Assembly: GCF_011038845.1 (NCBI RefSeq)
Contig: NZ_JAAKDW010000011.1
Coordinates: 38,306-102,305 of the forward strand
Length of the DNA: 64,000 nucleotides
Reading direction: 5' to 3'
From: Enterococcus sp. ZJ1622
GTDB taxonomy: Bacteria; Bacillota; Bacilli; Lactobacillales; Enterococcaceae
The notes under the pieces are model-generated. The model made no database searches. It was not told the DNA's origin and saw only the letters and a program-made list of their open reading frames with translations. Positions 11,502-20,559 of the stretch are shown piece after piece (positions within the stretch are counted from its first letter, which is position 1; each line of letters opens with the position of its first letter). The translations under genes were made by a program, and so were the position numbers.

Positions 11502-12710
11502 TCAAGCAATTCTCTTTTTCTTATTGTAAATATCCAGTACAACAGCTAACAGTAAGATCAGTCCTTTGATCGCCTGCTGCCAGTCGACACCGACACCAAG
11601 GATCGACATTCCATTGTTCAAAACTCCCATGACTAGTCCGCCAACGATTGCCCCCATGATAGTTCCGATCCCGCCAGATGTAGAGGCACCACCAAAATAA
11701 ACGGCTGCCATCGCATCTAACTCCATCGAGGTCCCTGCTTGAGGTGTCGCTGCATTCAATCGCGCAGCTAAGATCAGACCTGCCAAAGCTGCCATCGCGC
11801 CCATATTGACAAACACCCAGAATGTGATTTTTTTGGTCTTTATCCCTGACAATTCTGCCGCTTTTCGATTGCCGCCAGTCGCATAGATCTGACGCCCAGC
11901 AACCGTTTTATTTGTCAAAAAGCCATAGAGTGCGACAATGATGCCTAAAATGATCAAAATGATCGGATAACCTTGGTACGCAGCAAAGATATACGTCCCG
12001 CCGAGCACGATGATACTTGTAAAAACTGCCTTGAATACAAAAACATTCAGTGGTTCTGTGTCGAACAAGTGACTGATTCGCCGATTTCTTGCACGCCATT
12101 GCCTGATAACGAGTATTGCTGCAATCGCTACACCGATCATTATTGTCAAAAAGTGCAGATGTTCTCCGCCGGCAATATCCGGCAGATATCCTGTGGACAT
12201 TTTTTGGAATGCAGCCGGAAACGGAGCCAAGGACTGACCACCCAGTACCACTTGTGTCAAACCGCGAAACATCAATAATCCCGCCAAGGTCACGATGAAT
12301 GCCGGAATCCCCACGTAAGCGACCCAAAATCCTTGCCAAGCACCAATCAATCCGCCAATCACTAGGCAAAGCGGGATAGCGAGCCAAGGACTCATACTGT
12401 TATTTACCATCATCATTCCCGCGATTGCCCCGACAAAAGCCATGACTGATCCAACAGACAAGTCCACGTGCCCAAGCAAGACCACTAGCAGCATCCCCGC
12501 CGCCAAAACTAAAATATGACTATTTTGCAGTACTAAATTAGTGATATTCAATGGCCGCCAAAAGATCCCGTCTGTCATTAACTGAAACGCAATTAACAAT
12601 ACTGCCAAAATAATGACCATACTGTATCGGCTGAAAATATCTGTGGCTTTAGCCTTGAGATCGAGCTTCTGCTCTGTTTTTTTCTCGGTTAGTTTTTTTG
12701 TGTTTTCCAT
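11502..12710 (-). CDS. mmsB: CUT2 monosaccharide ABC transporter permease (MmsB/GguB/XylH-like)
   Basis: Integral membrane subunit, 402 aa, with about ten or more hydrophobic segments. Typical motifs are GHVDLSVGSVMAFVGAIAG near residue 85, GGLIGAWQGFWVAYVGIPAF, and FGGASTSGGIGTIMGA near the C-terminus. The long extra central segment (residues ~200-260) is typical of the multiple-monosaccharide/xylose branch rather than RbsC. It starts 1 nt after the ATPase stop with its own AGGAG. Substrate is probably xylose, galactose, arabinose or a mixture; sequence alone does not decide. Confidence 0.88.
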   Translation of the reverse strand: MENTKKLTEKKTEQKLDLKAKATDIFSRYSMVIILAVLLIAFQLMTDGIFWRPLNITNLVLQNSHILVLAAGMLLVVLLGHVDLSVGSVMAFVGAIAGMMMVNNSMSPWLAIPLCLVIGGLIGAWQGFWVAYVGIPAFIVTLAGLLMFRGLTQVVLGGQSLAPFPAAFQKMSTGYLPDIAGGEHLHFLTIMIGVAIAAILVIRQWRARNRRISHLFDTEPLNVFVFKAVFTSIIVLGGTYIFAAYQGYPIILIILGIIVALYGFLTNKTVAGRQIYATGGNRKAAELSGIKTKKITFWVFVNMGAMAALAGLILAARLNAATPQAGTSMELDAMAAVYFGGASTSGGIGTIMGAIVGGLVMGVLNNGMSILGVGVDWQQAIKGLILLLAVVLDIYNKKKRIA

Positions 12711-12711
12711 C

Positions 12712-14241
12712 TTATTTCACTCCTGCTTTTTCCTTGGTCATCAAATTCATCAATCCTTCTTGCGTGGCCTCTTCGCGAAGAACTTCGCCCGTCAACCGGC
12801 CCTCGTTCATCGTATAGATCCGGTCACACATGCCCAAAATCTCCGGGAGTTCCGATGAAATGATACAAACTGCTTTTCCGCTAGCGGCCATTTCTTCGAT
12901 GATCGTATAGATTTCGTATTTCGCTCCGACATCAATCCCACGAGTCGGTTCATCCAAAAACAAAATATCCGGCTGTGTCATCAGCCATTTCGCTAAGACG
13001 ACTTTCTGCTGGTTTCCGCCACTCAAATGGCCGACATTCTGATAGATCGAACTTGTTTTTGTACGCATTTTTTTACGGAAATCTTCTGCTGCAGCAACTT
13101 CTTTTTCTTTGTCCAGCACACCGTTTTGGCTGATTTTCCCTAGGCTTGCGATCGTTGTGTTTTCACGGATATCCATCAGCAGATTCAGTCCAGCTGATTT
13201 ACGGTCTTCTGAAACATAAGCAAGACCATTTCTGATTGCTGCCGGAACATCTTTCACGACGATTTCTTTTCCTTCTTTGAAAATATGACCTGAGATATGA
13301 CTGCCATAGGAACGCCCGAACAGACTCATCGCGAATTCCGTTCTTCCAGCACCCATCAGACCTGCGATCCCTACGATTTCGCCTCGACGTATGTGAAAAT
13401 CGATCCGGTCATTGATGATCCGCTGATTGTCGATCGGGTGATGGACTGTCCAGTCTTTTACTTCAAAATAAACTTCGCCGATCGCTGGCTGTCTTTCGGG
13501 ATAACGACTAGTCAAATCTCTTCCTACCATGCCTCGGATGATGCGTTCTTCGCTGATCTCTTTCGTTTCCAGCGTTTCGATCGTTTGTCCATCTCTCAAA
13601 ATCGTGATCCGATCAGCGACTCGGACGATTTCATTCAGTTTATGGGAAATAATGATCGAGGTGATCCCTTGGCGTTTGAATTCTTGGATCAACGCCAGAA
13701 GGTTCTCACTTTCTTCTTCATTCAAAGCAGCTGTCGGCTCATCTAAAATCAGCAAATCGACTGATTTAGAAAAAGCTTTTGCGATCTCCACTAGTTGCTG
13801 TTGGCCAACACCGATTTGAGAAACTAAAATATCGGGATCAAGTGGCAGTCCGACTTTCTTTAAAAGCTCATTGGTTTTTCTTTCTGTCAGATCCCAATCG
13901 ATCACACCACGGTTCGCTTGTTCGTTTCCTAAAAAAATATTCTCTTTGATTGATAGATAAGGACTGAGTGCCAACTCTTGGTGGATGATGACGATCCCTT
14001 TCTCCTCGCTGTCTTTCAATCCCTTGAATCGGCAAACCTCGCCGTTATAGAGGATCTCACCTTGGTAGGCATTGGGATACAGTCCGCTAAGCACATTCAT
14101 CAGCGTGGATTTCCCCGCCCCATTCTCTCCGCATAAAGCATGGATCTCTCCGCGCTCGATCGTCAAATTGACTTGATCCAGCGCACGAATCCCTGAAAAT
14201 TCTTTGATGATTCCCTTCATTTCCAAAATATAATCTGTCAT
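12712..14241 (-). CDS. mmsA: CUT2 sugar ABC transporter ATPase with two nucleotide-binding domains
   Basis: 509 aa. The N-terminal NBD has Walker [10 protein letters not shown] (residues ~38-46), signature-like [14 protein letters not shown] and Walker [10 protein letters not shown]. The C-terminal NBD has the degenerate P-loop GLMGAGRTE, signature [14 protein letters not shown] and [15 protein letters not shown]. This tandem layout is typical of RbsA/XylG/MglA/GguA. It energises the adjacent permease and works with the upstream binding protein. Confidence 0.93.
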   Translation of the reverse strand: MTDYILEMKGIIKEFSGIRALDQVNLTIERGEIHALCGENGAGKSTLMNVLSGLYPNAYQGEILYNGEVCRFKGLKDSEEKGIVIIHQELALSPYLSIKENIFLGNEQANRGVIDWDLTERKTNELLKKVGLPLDPDILVSQIGVGQQQLVEIAKAFSKSVDLLILDEPTAALNEEESENLLALIQEFKRQGITSIIISHKLNEIVRVADRITILRDGQTIETLETKEISEERIIRGMVGRDLTSRYPERQPAIGEVYFEVKDWTVHHPIDNQRIINDRIDFHIRRGEIVGIAGLMGAGRTEFAMSLFGRSYGSHISGHIFKEGKEIVVKDVPAAIRNGLAYVSEDRKSAGLNLLMDIRENTTIASLGKISQNGVLDKEKEVAAAEDFRKKMRTKTSSIYQNVGHLSGGNQQKVVLAKWLMTQPDILFLDEPTRGIDVGAKYEIYTIIEEMAASGKAVCIISSELPEILGMCDRIYTMNEGRLTGEVLREEATQEGLMNLMTKEKAGVK

Positions 14242-14314
14242 ATCCGGTATCCTTTCTTCGTTTTAAAAAAGGGGATTTTTCTTCTTCGAACGGCAATCTC
14301 TTGTTTTCCAGACA

Positions 14315-15406
14315 CTATTCTTTCAAATCGGACTCTTTGTAATAATCCGTGTCGACTAATTCTGCTTTGTAATTCTCTGCATCTACGGAAACGGTATTCG
14401 CCAAATAAGTCGGTACGACTTTCACTCCGTTGTCATAAGTTTCTGTATCATTGACTGGTACGTCTTTTCCGTTATTGATTGCTTCGATCATCTCGATCGT
14501 ATTTTTTGCCAATATCCGTGTATCCTTGAAGATCGTTTGAGTCTGCTCCCCTGAAATGATGGATTTGACTCCAGCGATCGTTGCATCTTGTCCAGTAATA
14601 ACTGGCAGCGGTTTGTCAGATGAACCGTAGCCTACTCCTTTTAGCGAAGAGATGATCCCTAAACTGATCGGGTCATAGGGTGAAAGCACCGCATCTAGCT
14701 TTTTGTCCGTATAATTAGCGCTCAGTAGATTATCCATCCGAGCTTGAGCTGTAGAACCATCCCAGCGTAGCGTGGCGATCTGATTGAAGCTGGCCTGTCC
14801 AGAAGGAACGACTAACTGGCCATTATCGATATACGGCTGTAGCACAGACATGACGCCGTTATAGTTGATCAGCGCGTTATTGTCATCAGGCGAGCCGCCA
14901 AACAATTCAAGATTGAAGGGCCCCTTTCCCTCTTTCAAATTCAGCTGTTCTTCGATATAAGAGGCTTGCGAGACACCTACCCCGAAATTGTCGAATGTAG
15001 CATAATAGTCGACATGTTCGGAATTCATCAGCAATCGGTCATAAGCAATCACATTCACATCTGCTTCATTTGCTTTCGTCAATACATCAGTGAGTGCCGA
15101 TCCGTCAATCGAGGCGATCACCAATGTATCCACACCTTTCGTGATCATATTTTCGATCTGTGCGACTTGGTTCTCCACTTTGTCTTCTCCGTATTGCAAA
15201 TCCGTTTTATAACCTAGCTTTTTCAGTTCATCCACCATATTGTTTCCGTCGGCGATCCAGCGCTCCGCCGATTTCGTCGGCATGGCGATCCCTACATAGC
15301 CTTTTTCGTTGTCTTCAGCAGACCCCATACTTCCACAAGCACTCAAAGCGATACTAGCTGCTGTGACCAACATGATCCCTGCAAATTTCTTCCATCCTGA
15401 TTTCAT
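14315..15406 (-). CDS. chvE: ChvE-like monosaccharide-binding lipoprotein
   Basis: Extracellular solute-binding lipoprotein, 363 aa. Signal peptide with lipobox LSAC at residues ~21-24; the mature protein is a type I periplasmic-binding fold ([53 protein letters not shown]). The pattern YDRLL and [10 protein letters not shown] is typical of the ChvE/xylose group. It is the first gene of the minus-strand transporter operon and is followed by mmsA and mmsB. A cre site and a TATAAT box lie upstream, so glucose repression through CcpA is likely. Confidence 0.9.
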   Translation of the reverse strand: MKSGWKKFAGIMLVTAASIALSACGSMGSAEDNEKGYVGIAMPTKSAERWIADGNNMVDELKKLGYKTDLQYGEDKVENQVAQIENMITKGVDTLVIASIDGSALTDVLTKANEADVNVIAYDRLLMNSEHVDYYATFDNFGVGVSQASYIEEQLNLKEGKGPFNLELFGGSPDDNNALINYNGVMSVLQPYIDNGQLVVPSGQASFNQIATLRWDGSTAQARMDNLLSANYTDKKLDAVLSPYDPISLGIISSLKGVGYGSSDKPLPVITGQDATIAGVKSIISGEQTQTIFKDTRILAKNTIEMIEAINNGKDVPVNDTETYDNGVKVVPTYLANTVSVDAENYKAELVDTDYYKESDLKE

Positions 15407-15440
15407 TTTTTCCCCTCCGTTGTCTTTAGTTGCACCTTTT

Positions 15441-15467
15441 ATTATACGTTTAAAGTAAGCGATTACA
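15441..15467 (-). promoter_or_regulatory. chvE promoter -10 box with overlapping CcpA cre site
   Basis: Minus strand: -10 TATAAT at 15446-15441. TGTAATCGCTTACT at 15467-15454 fits the cre consensus TGNAANCGNTNNCW at every fixed position. The cre occupies the -35/spacer region, a classic repression site. No good -35 hexamer is visible, so an activator such as the neighbouring response regulator may be needed. Confidence 0.7.
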
Positions 15468-15662
15468 TTAAGATTCTTTTTGTAAATCCTTGAATTTCTT
15501 TCGTATATTCGCCAATTATTTCTCTTTTGCTGCTTTTCTATCGAAAAAACTTGGATTTTTTTTGATTTCCTCGATTTTTTTTCGATTGATCTGTTTTATG
15601 CTTCTTTTTTTACATTATCTGATAAGATAGGACTATCAAAAAGGAAGATGGAGTGATGGAGT

Positions 15663-16682
15663 TTGAAACGTTTATTATTGGCCTTGTTATTATTTGCAAA
15701 CGCTTACCTTTTGCTAGGTTGTGCTACGAAAGAACCCGAAGCTGACGCCCCCCCTCTCGTGATCGGTTTTTCTCAGTCCGGAACAGAAAGCAACTGGCGA
15801 AAAAAGCATTCTCGTTCGATCATTACAGCGCTGGAAAAAGACCACTATCAAGTCCTCTATCGGAACGGATATATGAACCAAGAACGCCAAATCCAAGATA
15901 TCCGTACCTTCATCGCTTACAAAGTCGACATGATCATTTTTACTCCGCTGCAAGAAGATGGCTGGGAGCCCGTTTTGATCGAAGCGCAAAAAGCCGATAT
16001 CCCAGTGATTTTGGTCGATCGGCACATCGATGTCACGGATCCTACATTATTCGTCACTCATATCGGCCCAAGCTTCAAAGCAGAAGGGAATCGAGCGGGA
16101 CTATATATCAGCAACCACTTTATGGATTCAGCAAAAGAAGAAGTGCGTATCTTAGAACTTGCCGGCGCTCAAAATACATCGCCTACTCAGCTCCGATCAG
16201 AAGGATTTCGTGAAACGATCCAGCAAGCACCCCCAGTGAAAGAAGATGGGACCTCGCGGACCAAACCGAAAATGACTATCGTCCATCAGCTGACAGGGGA
16301 CTTTATCCGGTTAAAGGGAAAGGATCAGATGAAACGTTATATCGAAAACAACGATCTCTCTTCCATCGATGTCCTATATAGTCACAGTGATGAAATGACC
16401 CATGGCGCCTTAGAAGCTTTAGCAGATACCGAAATCATCCCAGGAAAAGATTTACTCGTCGTTACGATAGATGGACAAGAAGACATGATCGAAAAGCTCC
16501 GGACTGGCATCGTCAACTGTGTAGTAGAATGCAAACCGGATGTCGGATGGTATGTAGCTAATACAGTCACTCGTTATTTTCGCAATCAGGAAACAGGCCA
16601 AGTGCTGCCAAAAGATATTTTTGTATCCGAAACAGTGTTTTCCAAACAGAATATCGGCTCGATCCCAACCAGAAATTACTGA
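15663..16682 (+). CDS. Sugar-binding lipoprotein of a three-component sensor system
   Basis: 339 aa, TTG start with GGAG upstream. Signal peptide and lipobox LLGC (Cys at residue ~19), then a type I periplasmic-binding fold (VIGFSQSGTESNW, IQDIRTFIAYKVDMIIFTP, IPVILVDRHID, VVTIDGQEDM). It is divergent from the ABC transporter operon and followed 3 nt later by a histidine kinase, then an AraC-type response regulator. In Clostridium beijerinckii the XylFII-LytS/YesN trio has this layout and activates xylFGH. I infer that this protein senses external sugar for the kinase rather than feeding the transporter. Confidence 0.85.
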   Translation: MKRLLLALLLFANAYLLLGCATKEPEADAPPLVIGFSQSGTESNWRKKHSRSIITALEKDHYQVLYRNGYMNQERQIQDIRTFIAYKVDMIIFTPLQEDGWEPVLIEAQKADIPVILVDRHIDVTDPTLFVTHIGPSFKAEGNRAGLYISNHFMDSAKEEVRILELAGAQNTSPTQLRSEGFRETIQQAPPVKEDGTSRTKPKMTIVHQLTGDFIRLKGKDQMKRYIENNDLSSIDVLYSHSDEMTHGALEALADTEIIPGKDLLVVTIDGQEDMIEKLRTGIVNCVVECKPDVGWYVANTVTRYFRNQETGQVLPKDIFVSETVFSKQNIGSIPTRNY

Positions 16683-16685
16683 CTG

Positions 16686-18137
16686 GTGAATGCGATGAAA
16701 AATTTAAGTATCCGTCAAATACTCGCTCAAGGCAATAAAATGATGCTTTTATTAGCAGTGATCCCTTTACTGATCAGCATTCTCTTGTATTCAAGGCAGA
16801 TCCTCATCTATCAGAAAACGATCGGAAATATCAAAGAAGCCGACATGATCGCTTTGAAAGTCGACCAAACTGTATTGGAACGCATGTGGGATTTGATTTC
16901 CGGGCAAGCAACAATCGAGGCATTCACCGAAAAAAACATTTTAGAAGAACTCCGAAACGATATCCGGCAAATCCAAAGCAATACGAATACGGCAAAAGAA
17001 GCCAGTACGCTAGATGTCGCTTTACGCACGATCGATACTTTGGAAGATTATCAAAACGAACTGATCACAAATATCCGTGCAGAAGATTCTATTGAAAAAA
17101 ATGAACAGATTATCAATGAAGTAGATGCTGTCACACAATTATTATCTGCGATCTTACAGGATTTTGTCCGAGTTGAGATCGATTTAGCCAGCAAAAAGAG
17201 CAGCGAATTGATTCGTTCGCTGGTGATCCTGACATTTATGGAGCTATTCCTTCTTAGCAGTATCTTTTTCCTCGCGCAAAAAAACCGTCGATTTATGGAA
17301 GAACATGTACAAAAACCAGTGAATCGCCTGATCACGATGGCTGAAGCACTCTCGTCAGGAAATCTCGGATTCCGGTTGGAACTTCCAGAGGCAAAAGAAC
17401 TTCGCGTATTGACGATCAGCATGAACAAAATGGCAGATGAATTGAATGAGTCCTTACAGGAAAATGCATTGAAACAGTATTACTTAGCACAAAGCGAGGT
17501 CCGCGTCTTGCAAGCTCAAATCACTCCGCATTTTATTTATAACAGCTTGGATGCTATCGTATCTTTGATCGAACAAAAAAGATTTGAAGAATCACTGCAA
17601 ATGACTTATGCCCTTTCAGATTTTTTCAGGACTTCCCTCAGCAAAGGACAGGATTGGATCACCATTGAAAAAGAAAAGCAACATATCCAAGACTACCTGA
17701 CGATTCTACAAATCCGTTATGGAAAAATGCTGGATTACACTATCTCGATCCCAGACGAACTACTCCAAGAAAAAATTCTGAAAATGATCCTGCAGCCCCT
17801 GATCGAAAATGCGATTTACCATGGAACGAAATTCGTACGACGCGCAGGACATATCCAAGTCACTGCCAAAGCAAACGAGCAGAAAATCCAGTTCCAAGTA
17901 ATCGATAACGGGATCGGTATAAAACCTGAACGACTAGCAGAAATCCGAGAAGAACTGTCAAGAGGCATCGAATCTGATTTTAGTGTCGGTTACGGGCTCT
18001 ACAACGTCAACAAGCGGCTGCTGCTTTACTATGGAGAAAGCCAACAAGAGAAAGTCCCTGCAAGGATCACGATCGAAAGCATCTATCGAAAAGGCACCGT
18101 CGTCACCCTCACTGTCCCGAGACGTTTTAAAAATTAA
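16686..18137 (+). CDS. LytS/YesM-type sensor histidine kinase
   Basis: About 483 aa from GTG 16686; an ATG at 16695 with GGTG 6 nt upstream is an equally good start. Two transmembrane segments (residues ~18-38 and ~175-195) flank an extracytoplasmic helical sensor domain. A HAMP-like linker (PVNRLITMAEALSSGNLGF) leads to the phospho-acceptor motif QAQITPHFIYNSLD and an HATPase domain with LQPLIENAIYHG and DNGIGI. It is the middle gene of the lipoprotein-kinase-regulator operon. Confidence 0.92.
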   Translation: MNAMKNLSIRQILAQGNKMMLLLAVIPLLISILLYSRQILIYQKTIGNIKEADMIALKVDQTVLERMWDLISGQATIEAFTEKNILEELRNDIRQIQSNTNTAKEASTLDVALRTIDTLEDYQNELITNIRAEDSIEKNEQIINEVDAVTQLLSAILQDFVRVEIDLASKKSSELIRSLVILTFMELFLLSSIFFLAQKNRRFMEEHVQKPVNRLITMAEALSSGNLGFRLELPEAKELRVLTISMNKMADELNESLQENALKQYYLAQSEVRVLQAQITPHFIYNSLDAIVSLIEQKRFEESLQMTYALSDFFRTSLSKGQDWITIEKEKQHIQDYLTILQIRYGKMLDYTISIPDELLQEKILKMILQPLIENAIYHGTKFVRRAGHIQVTAKANEQKIQFQVIDNGIGIKPERLAEIREELSRGIESDFSVGYGLYNVNKRLLLYYGESQQEKVPARITIESIYRKGTVVTLTVPRRFKN

Positions 18138-18150
18138 CGGAGGAGAACTT

Positions 18151-19719
18151 ATGTACAAACTATTCATCGTAGAAGACGAACACTTGATCCGTGACAATCT
18201 TCGCCATCAAGTATCGGAACTAAGTACGAAATATCCGATCACCTATATCGGCGAAGCCGCTGATGGCGAAATGGCGCTTGCTTCCATTATTGATCTACAG
18301 CCGGACATACTTCTGACTGATATCAAAATGCCATTTATGGACGGTTTGTCATTCGCCAAAGAAGCACGCAAGCTTTTGCCATGGACGCGCATCATATTTA
18401 TCAGCGGATTTGATGATTTCGTTTATACGAAAGGTGCGATCCAAGTCCAAGCGGATGATTATCTATTGAAGCCAATCAAAAACAGAGAATTAGAATCAGC
18501 GATCGAGAAAGCTGTGGCAGCCCTGAATCAAAAAAAACAGGAAGAACCACAATCGAAAACAGATCTGATCGCTGAATTGAAGAAAAATCATTTTTTGAAT
18601 GGCTTGTTCAAAGGAGAGTTGGCTGTCGACGAAGCGTTCACGCTCGCTGAATCTTTCAAGCGTTCATTCGCCGGGAAAAAATTTGCTGTTTTGTTAGCGA
18701 CGAATCAATTCACGACAGACTTCGAAGATTACGCGCATTTCAGCGATTATCTGAATTTTTTATTCCGTGAGAATCCGCAAGTCCTTTTTTCCAGTGTCTC
18801 TTCACATTTCATCAAGTTTCTGATTTTTGACACGCACCCCGATGTCGTATTGGAAACCAGTTATCAAATTGCCCAGACACTGATCCATGAATTGACGACT
18901 CACAAAAACGAACTGACCGCCGCAATCAGCCCGATAATCGATCGGATCAGTGAATTACCCGATGCGTTCGAAATCACCCAGCATCTATTAACAGGTCCAT
19001 ATCCAAGCAAAGAACGGATTATCAGTTGCGAAGATATTACGCAAAAAGGCGGACTTCTCTCGACTTCGCTCGTGTCTTTTGATTTTCTTTCTGCTTTAGA
19101 TAAGTTGACCAAAAAGGAGATCCCTTCCTTGATTGCTCAACTGGTCAAACCGCAACACTCAGAAAAACGTACGCATCTGTATCGCTATTTTATCTTGACA
19201 GAACTTTTTCATCTGGCACAAAAGAAAAGTGTGGATATCCCCTTTGACCTGATCTTGTATGCTTCAACAAGTCGACGGCTGACCATTACTTCCGAACGAG
19301 AAGAGTACGAAAAAGCACTGCATACTCTGATCAGCTATCTCATCGTCAACAAAATACGTCCTTCCATGACAAAATATCGAAATGTGATCAATCATGCTTT
19401 GGATTTTATTAAAGATAACTTTACCGATCCAGACATGTCATTGAATATGGTTGCACAAGAAGTTGCTCTTAGCCCTTCGCATTTCAGTACGGTTTTCTCT
19501 CAGTCCCTCGATCAGACCTTTATCGATTATCTGACCGAGCAAAGAGTCGAACGAGCAAAAGAACTTCTCGAACAAACCAATCAGCGACTTTCTGATATTG
19601 CCTTTGAGATCGGATACAATGACCCGAATTATTTCAGTTATTTATTCAAAAAGAAACAAGGGGTATCCCCAAAAGAATATCGGAGAAGCGTGACGGAAAA
19701 AGAGACGCCGGGTTTATAA
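18151..19719 (+). CDS. YesN-type response regulator: receiver plus AraC HTH
   Basis: 522 aa from ATG 18151, chosen because GGAGGAG lies 6-12 nt upstream and the receiver domain begins YKLFIVEDEHLIRDN at once. The phospho-acceptor aspartate is in LLTDIKMPFMDG (residue ~56). A long central linker follows, and the C-terminal ~100 residues are an AraC double HTH (MSLNMVAQEVALSPSHFSTVF and LSDIAFEIGYNDPNYFSYLF). It probably activates the divergent transporter operon. A terminator follows the stop. Confidence 0.93.
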   Translation: MYKLFIVEDEHLIRDNLRHQVSELSTKYPITYIGEAADGEMALASIIDLQPDILLTDIKMPFMDGLSFAKEARKLLPWTRIIFISGFDDFVYTKGAIQVQADDYLLKPIKNRELESAIEKAVAALNQKKQEEPQSKTDLIAELKKNHFLNGLFKGELAVDEAFTLAESFKRSFAGKKFAVLLATNQFTTDFEDYAHFSDYLNFLFRENPQVLFSSVSSHFIKFLIFDTHPDVVLETSYQIAQTLIHELTTHKNELTAAISPIIDRISELPDAFEITQHLLTGPYPSKERIISCEDITQKGGLLSTSLVSFDFLSALDKLTKKEIPSLIAQLVKPQHSEKRTHLYRYFILTELFHLAQKKSVDIPFDLILYASTSRRLTITSEREEYEKALHTLISYLIVNKIRPSMTKYRNVINHALDFIKDNFTDPDMSLNMVAQEVALSPSHFSTVFSQSLDQTFIDYLTEQRVERAKELLEQTNQRLSDIAFEIGYNDPNYFSYLFKKKQGVSPKEYRRSVTEKETPGL

Positions 19720-19725
19720 ACACGA

Positions 19726-19890
19726 AAAAAGGGACTGTGACAAAAGTCTTGTTACAGTCCCTTCTTTCCGAATAAACGGTGTTCTCCTGCCAACTCCTTG
19801 TGCCTCAGAGTTAAACGGCAGGCTCATAACCTCTGATTCACGGTGATCAAACTGCTTGATGCAGAGCAGCTTTTTCCCAACCTCTTCTCT
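19726..19890. repeat. Terminator-like intergenic repeat, copy 1
   Basis: Begins with the hairpin GGGACTGTGACAAAAGTC / TTGTTACAGTCCC (19731-19761), which also terminates the response-regulator operon on the plus strand, then CCGAATAAACGGTGTTC. The same order, hairpin then CGAATAAATGGTGTTC, occurs at 57190-57250. The element ends near CCCAACCTCTTC, a partial inverse of its start, so it may be a small MITE-like repeat. It contains no gene. Confidence 0.6.
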
Positions 19891-19896
19891 TTATTT

Positions 19897-20019
19897 TTAA
19901 GGCAGGATATTGCCTGCTGCACGGTACAATTCATACCAGTCTTCTCTTGACAGTTCGATTTCTGAAGCATGGGCGATTTCTTCGATTCTTCCCACATTCA
20001 TCGTCCCTGCGATTACTTG
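19897..20019 (-). pseudogene. 3' end of the split aldo/keto reductase gene
   Basis: The minus strand reads QVIAGTMNVGRIEEIA, then HASEIELSREDWYELYRAAG and NILP, then TAA (stop 19897-19899). This is the missing C-terminus of the aldo/keto reductase whose first part lies at 22385-23197. Fusing the CAA codon here (20019-20017) to the CAA at 22399-22397 gives an uninterrupted ~306-aa protein. The 2.38-kb insert between them is the integrative element. Confidence 0.88.
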
Positions 20020-20044
20020 AGCATACGATAAAATAGTCTATGAA
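20015..20044. other. Left attachment site
   Basis: Core ACTTG (20015-20019), a 12-nt spacer, then the arm AATAGTCTATGAA (20032-20044). To the left is host coding sequence; to the right the element begins. Confidence 0.75.
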
Positions 20045-20053
20045 AATAAAGGT

Positions 20054-20081
20054 TTGACACAATTTATTTATCAGGTATAAT
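20054..20081 (+). promoter_or_regulatory. Promoter of the antitoxin RNA
   Basis: Consensus hexamers TTGACA (20054-20059) and TATAAT (20076-20081), 16-bp spacer. Start expected near 20088. No protein gene follows; a terminator lies within 75 nt, so the product is a short RNA. Confidence 0.85.
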
Positions 20082-20087
20082 AATACT

Positions 20088-20156
20088 TGAAAGTGAATTT
20101 AAACAAATATACACCATAAACACAACGTACCTGCGAATACGTTGTGTTTTTTCTTT
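20088..20156 (+). ncRNA. Antisense RNA antitoxin of the Fst/par-like module
   Basis: A ~68-nt RNA is predicted from the strong promoter to an intrinsic terminator (stem ACACAACGTA/TACGTTGTGT at 20119-20147, then T-run). Positions 20090-20115 match 20279-20305 with one substitution and one extra base. In RNA form this lets the antisense RNA pair with the ribosome-binding site and start codon of the toxin mRNA. Its terminator loop holds CTGCGAA, complementary to UUCGCAG in the toxin mRNA terminator loop. Size and convergent layout resemble RNA II of the pAD1 par locus (~65 nt). Inferred from sequence; transcription is not shown. Confidence 0.78.
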
Positions 20157-20160
20157 TTCA

Positions 20161-20200
20161 AAAAAAGACGCTTACCGCTGCGAAACAGTAAGCGCCATGT
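20161..20200 (-). terminator. Terminator of the toxin mRNA
   Basis: Minus strand: stem GCGCTTACTG / CAGCGGTAAGCG with TTTCG in the loop, then seven T. It is a separate hairpin from the antitoxin terminator 15 nt away, unlike the single shared terminator of pAD1 par; the two loops share CTGCGAA (20131-20137 and 20178-20184). Confidence 0.8.
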
Positions 20201-20205
20201 CGGCT

Positions 20206-20295
20206 CTAATGTTTATCTAGCCAATGACTAAATAATGCCAAAGTTAAACCAATTAACAATGGCAAGAGCACGTGCTCTAAAGTGAATTCAAACAA
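20206..20295 (-). CDS. Fst/PepA1-family type I toxin, 29 aa
   Basis: TTG start at 20295 with a perfect AAGGAGG 8 nt upstream. The peptide is one transmembrane helix with a charged tail; residues 9-28 are VLLPLLIGLTLALFSHWLDK. The pattern P-x3-G-x2-L-x-L-F-x2-WL is the Fst-family signature of membrane-damaging type I toxins. The gene sits convergent to the antisense RNA and has its own extended -10 promoter and terminator. It was missed by length-limited gene calling. Its likely role is to keep the element in the population (addiction), or phage/stress response; that is inference from the family. Confidence 0.85.
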   Translation of the reverse strand: MFEFTLEHVLLPLLIGLTLALFSHWLDKH

Positions 20296-20309
20296 ATTAT
20301 ACACCTCCT

Positions 20310-20354
20310 TCCACAAAAATATCTGTGGAAGCGACGAGCCGACATTTTATTATA
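20310..20354 (-). promoter_or_regulatory. Toxin promoter and 5' UTR hairpin
   Basis: Extended -10 TGCTATAAT on the minus strand (TATAAT at 20354-20349), no clear -35. The leader contains the hairpin TTCCACA-N8-TGTGGAA (20329 to 20308), whose 3' arm runs directly into the Shine-Dalgarno. In Fst mRNA a 5' stem-loop limits ribosome access; this hairpin could play the same part. Confidence 0.65.
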
Positions 20355-20360
20355 GCATAA

Positions 20361-20458
20361 AAAAAGAAGCGCCCGAAGGCGCTCTGCTGTTTAAAGTTGT
20401 AAAAAAGGGGGAGAAGCTACCATAACGTGTATTATAATCCGATTTTGTAAAAAATCAA
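20361..20458 (-). ncRNA. Putative ~62-nt transcript upstream of the toxin
   Basis: Minus-strand promoter TTGATT (20458-20453), 16-bp spacer, TATAAT (20436-20431), then an intrinsic terminator AGCGCCTTCGGGCGCT plus T-run at 20386-20361. The RNA would run from about 20425 to 20361. It holds a 10-codon reading frame without a ribosome site, so a non-coding RNA or an attenuated leader is more likely. Read-through would enter the toxin gene, whose -10 box starts within the T-run. Confidence 0.5.
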
Positions 20459-20559
20459 CAGTAAATAAGACTACTCTTTCGAGTAGCCCAAAACGGATGT
20501 CATCATCTTGTGGGTTTCAGGAAAAATTCATTTTTATAGATTGTGTAAGATAACGACAA

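Noticed and set aside
17983..18150. A longer start for the response regulator inside the kinase gene
   Set aside because: The extra residues do not resemble a receiver domain, and GGAGGAG places the start at ATG 18151, where the domain begins.
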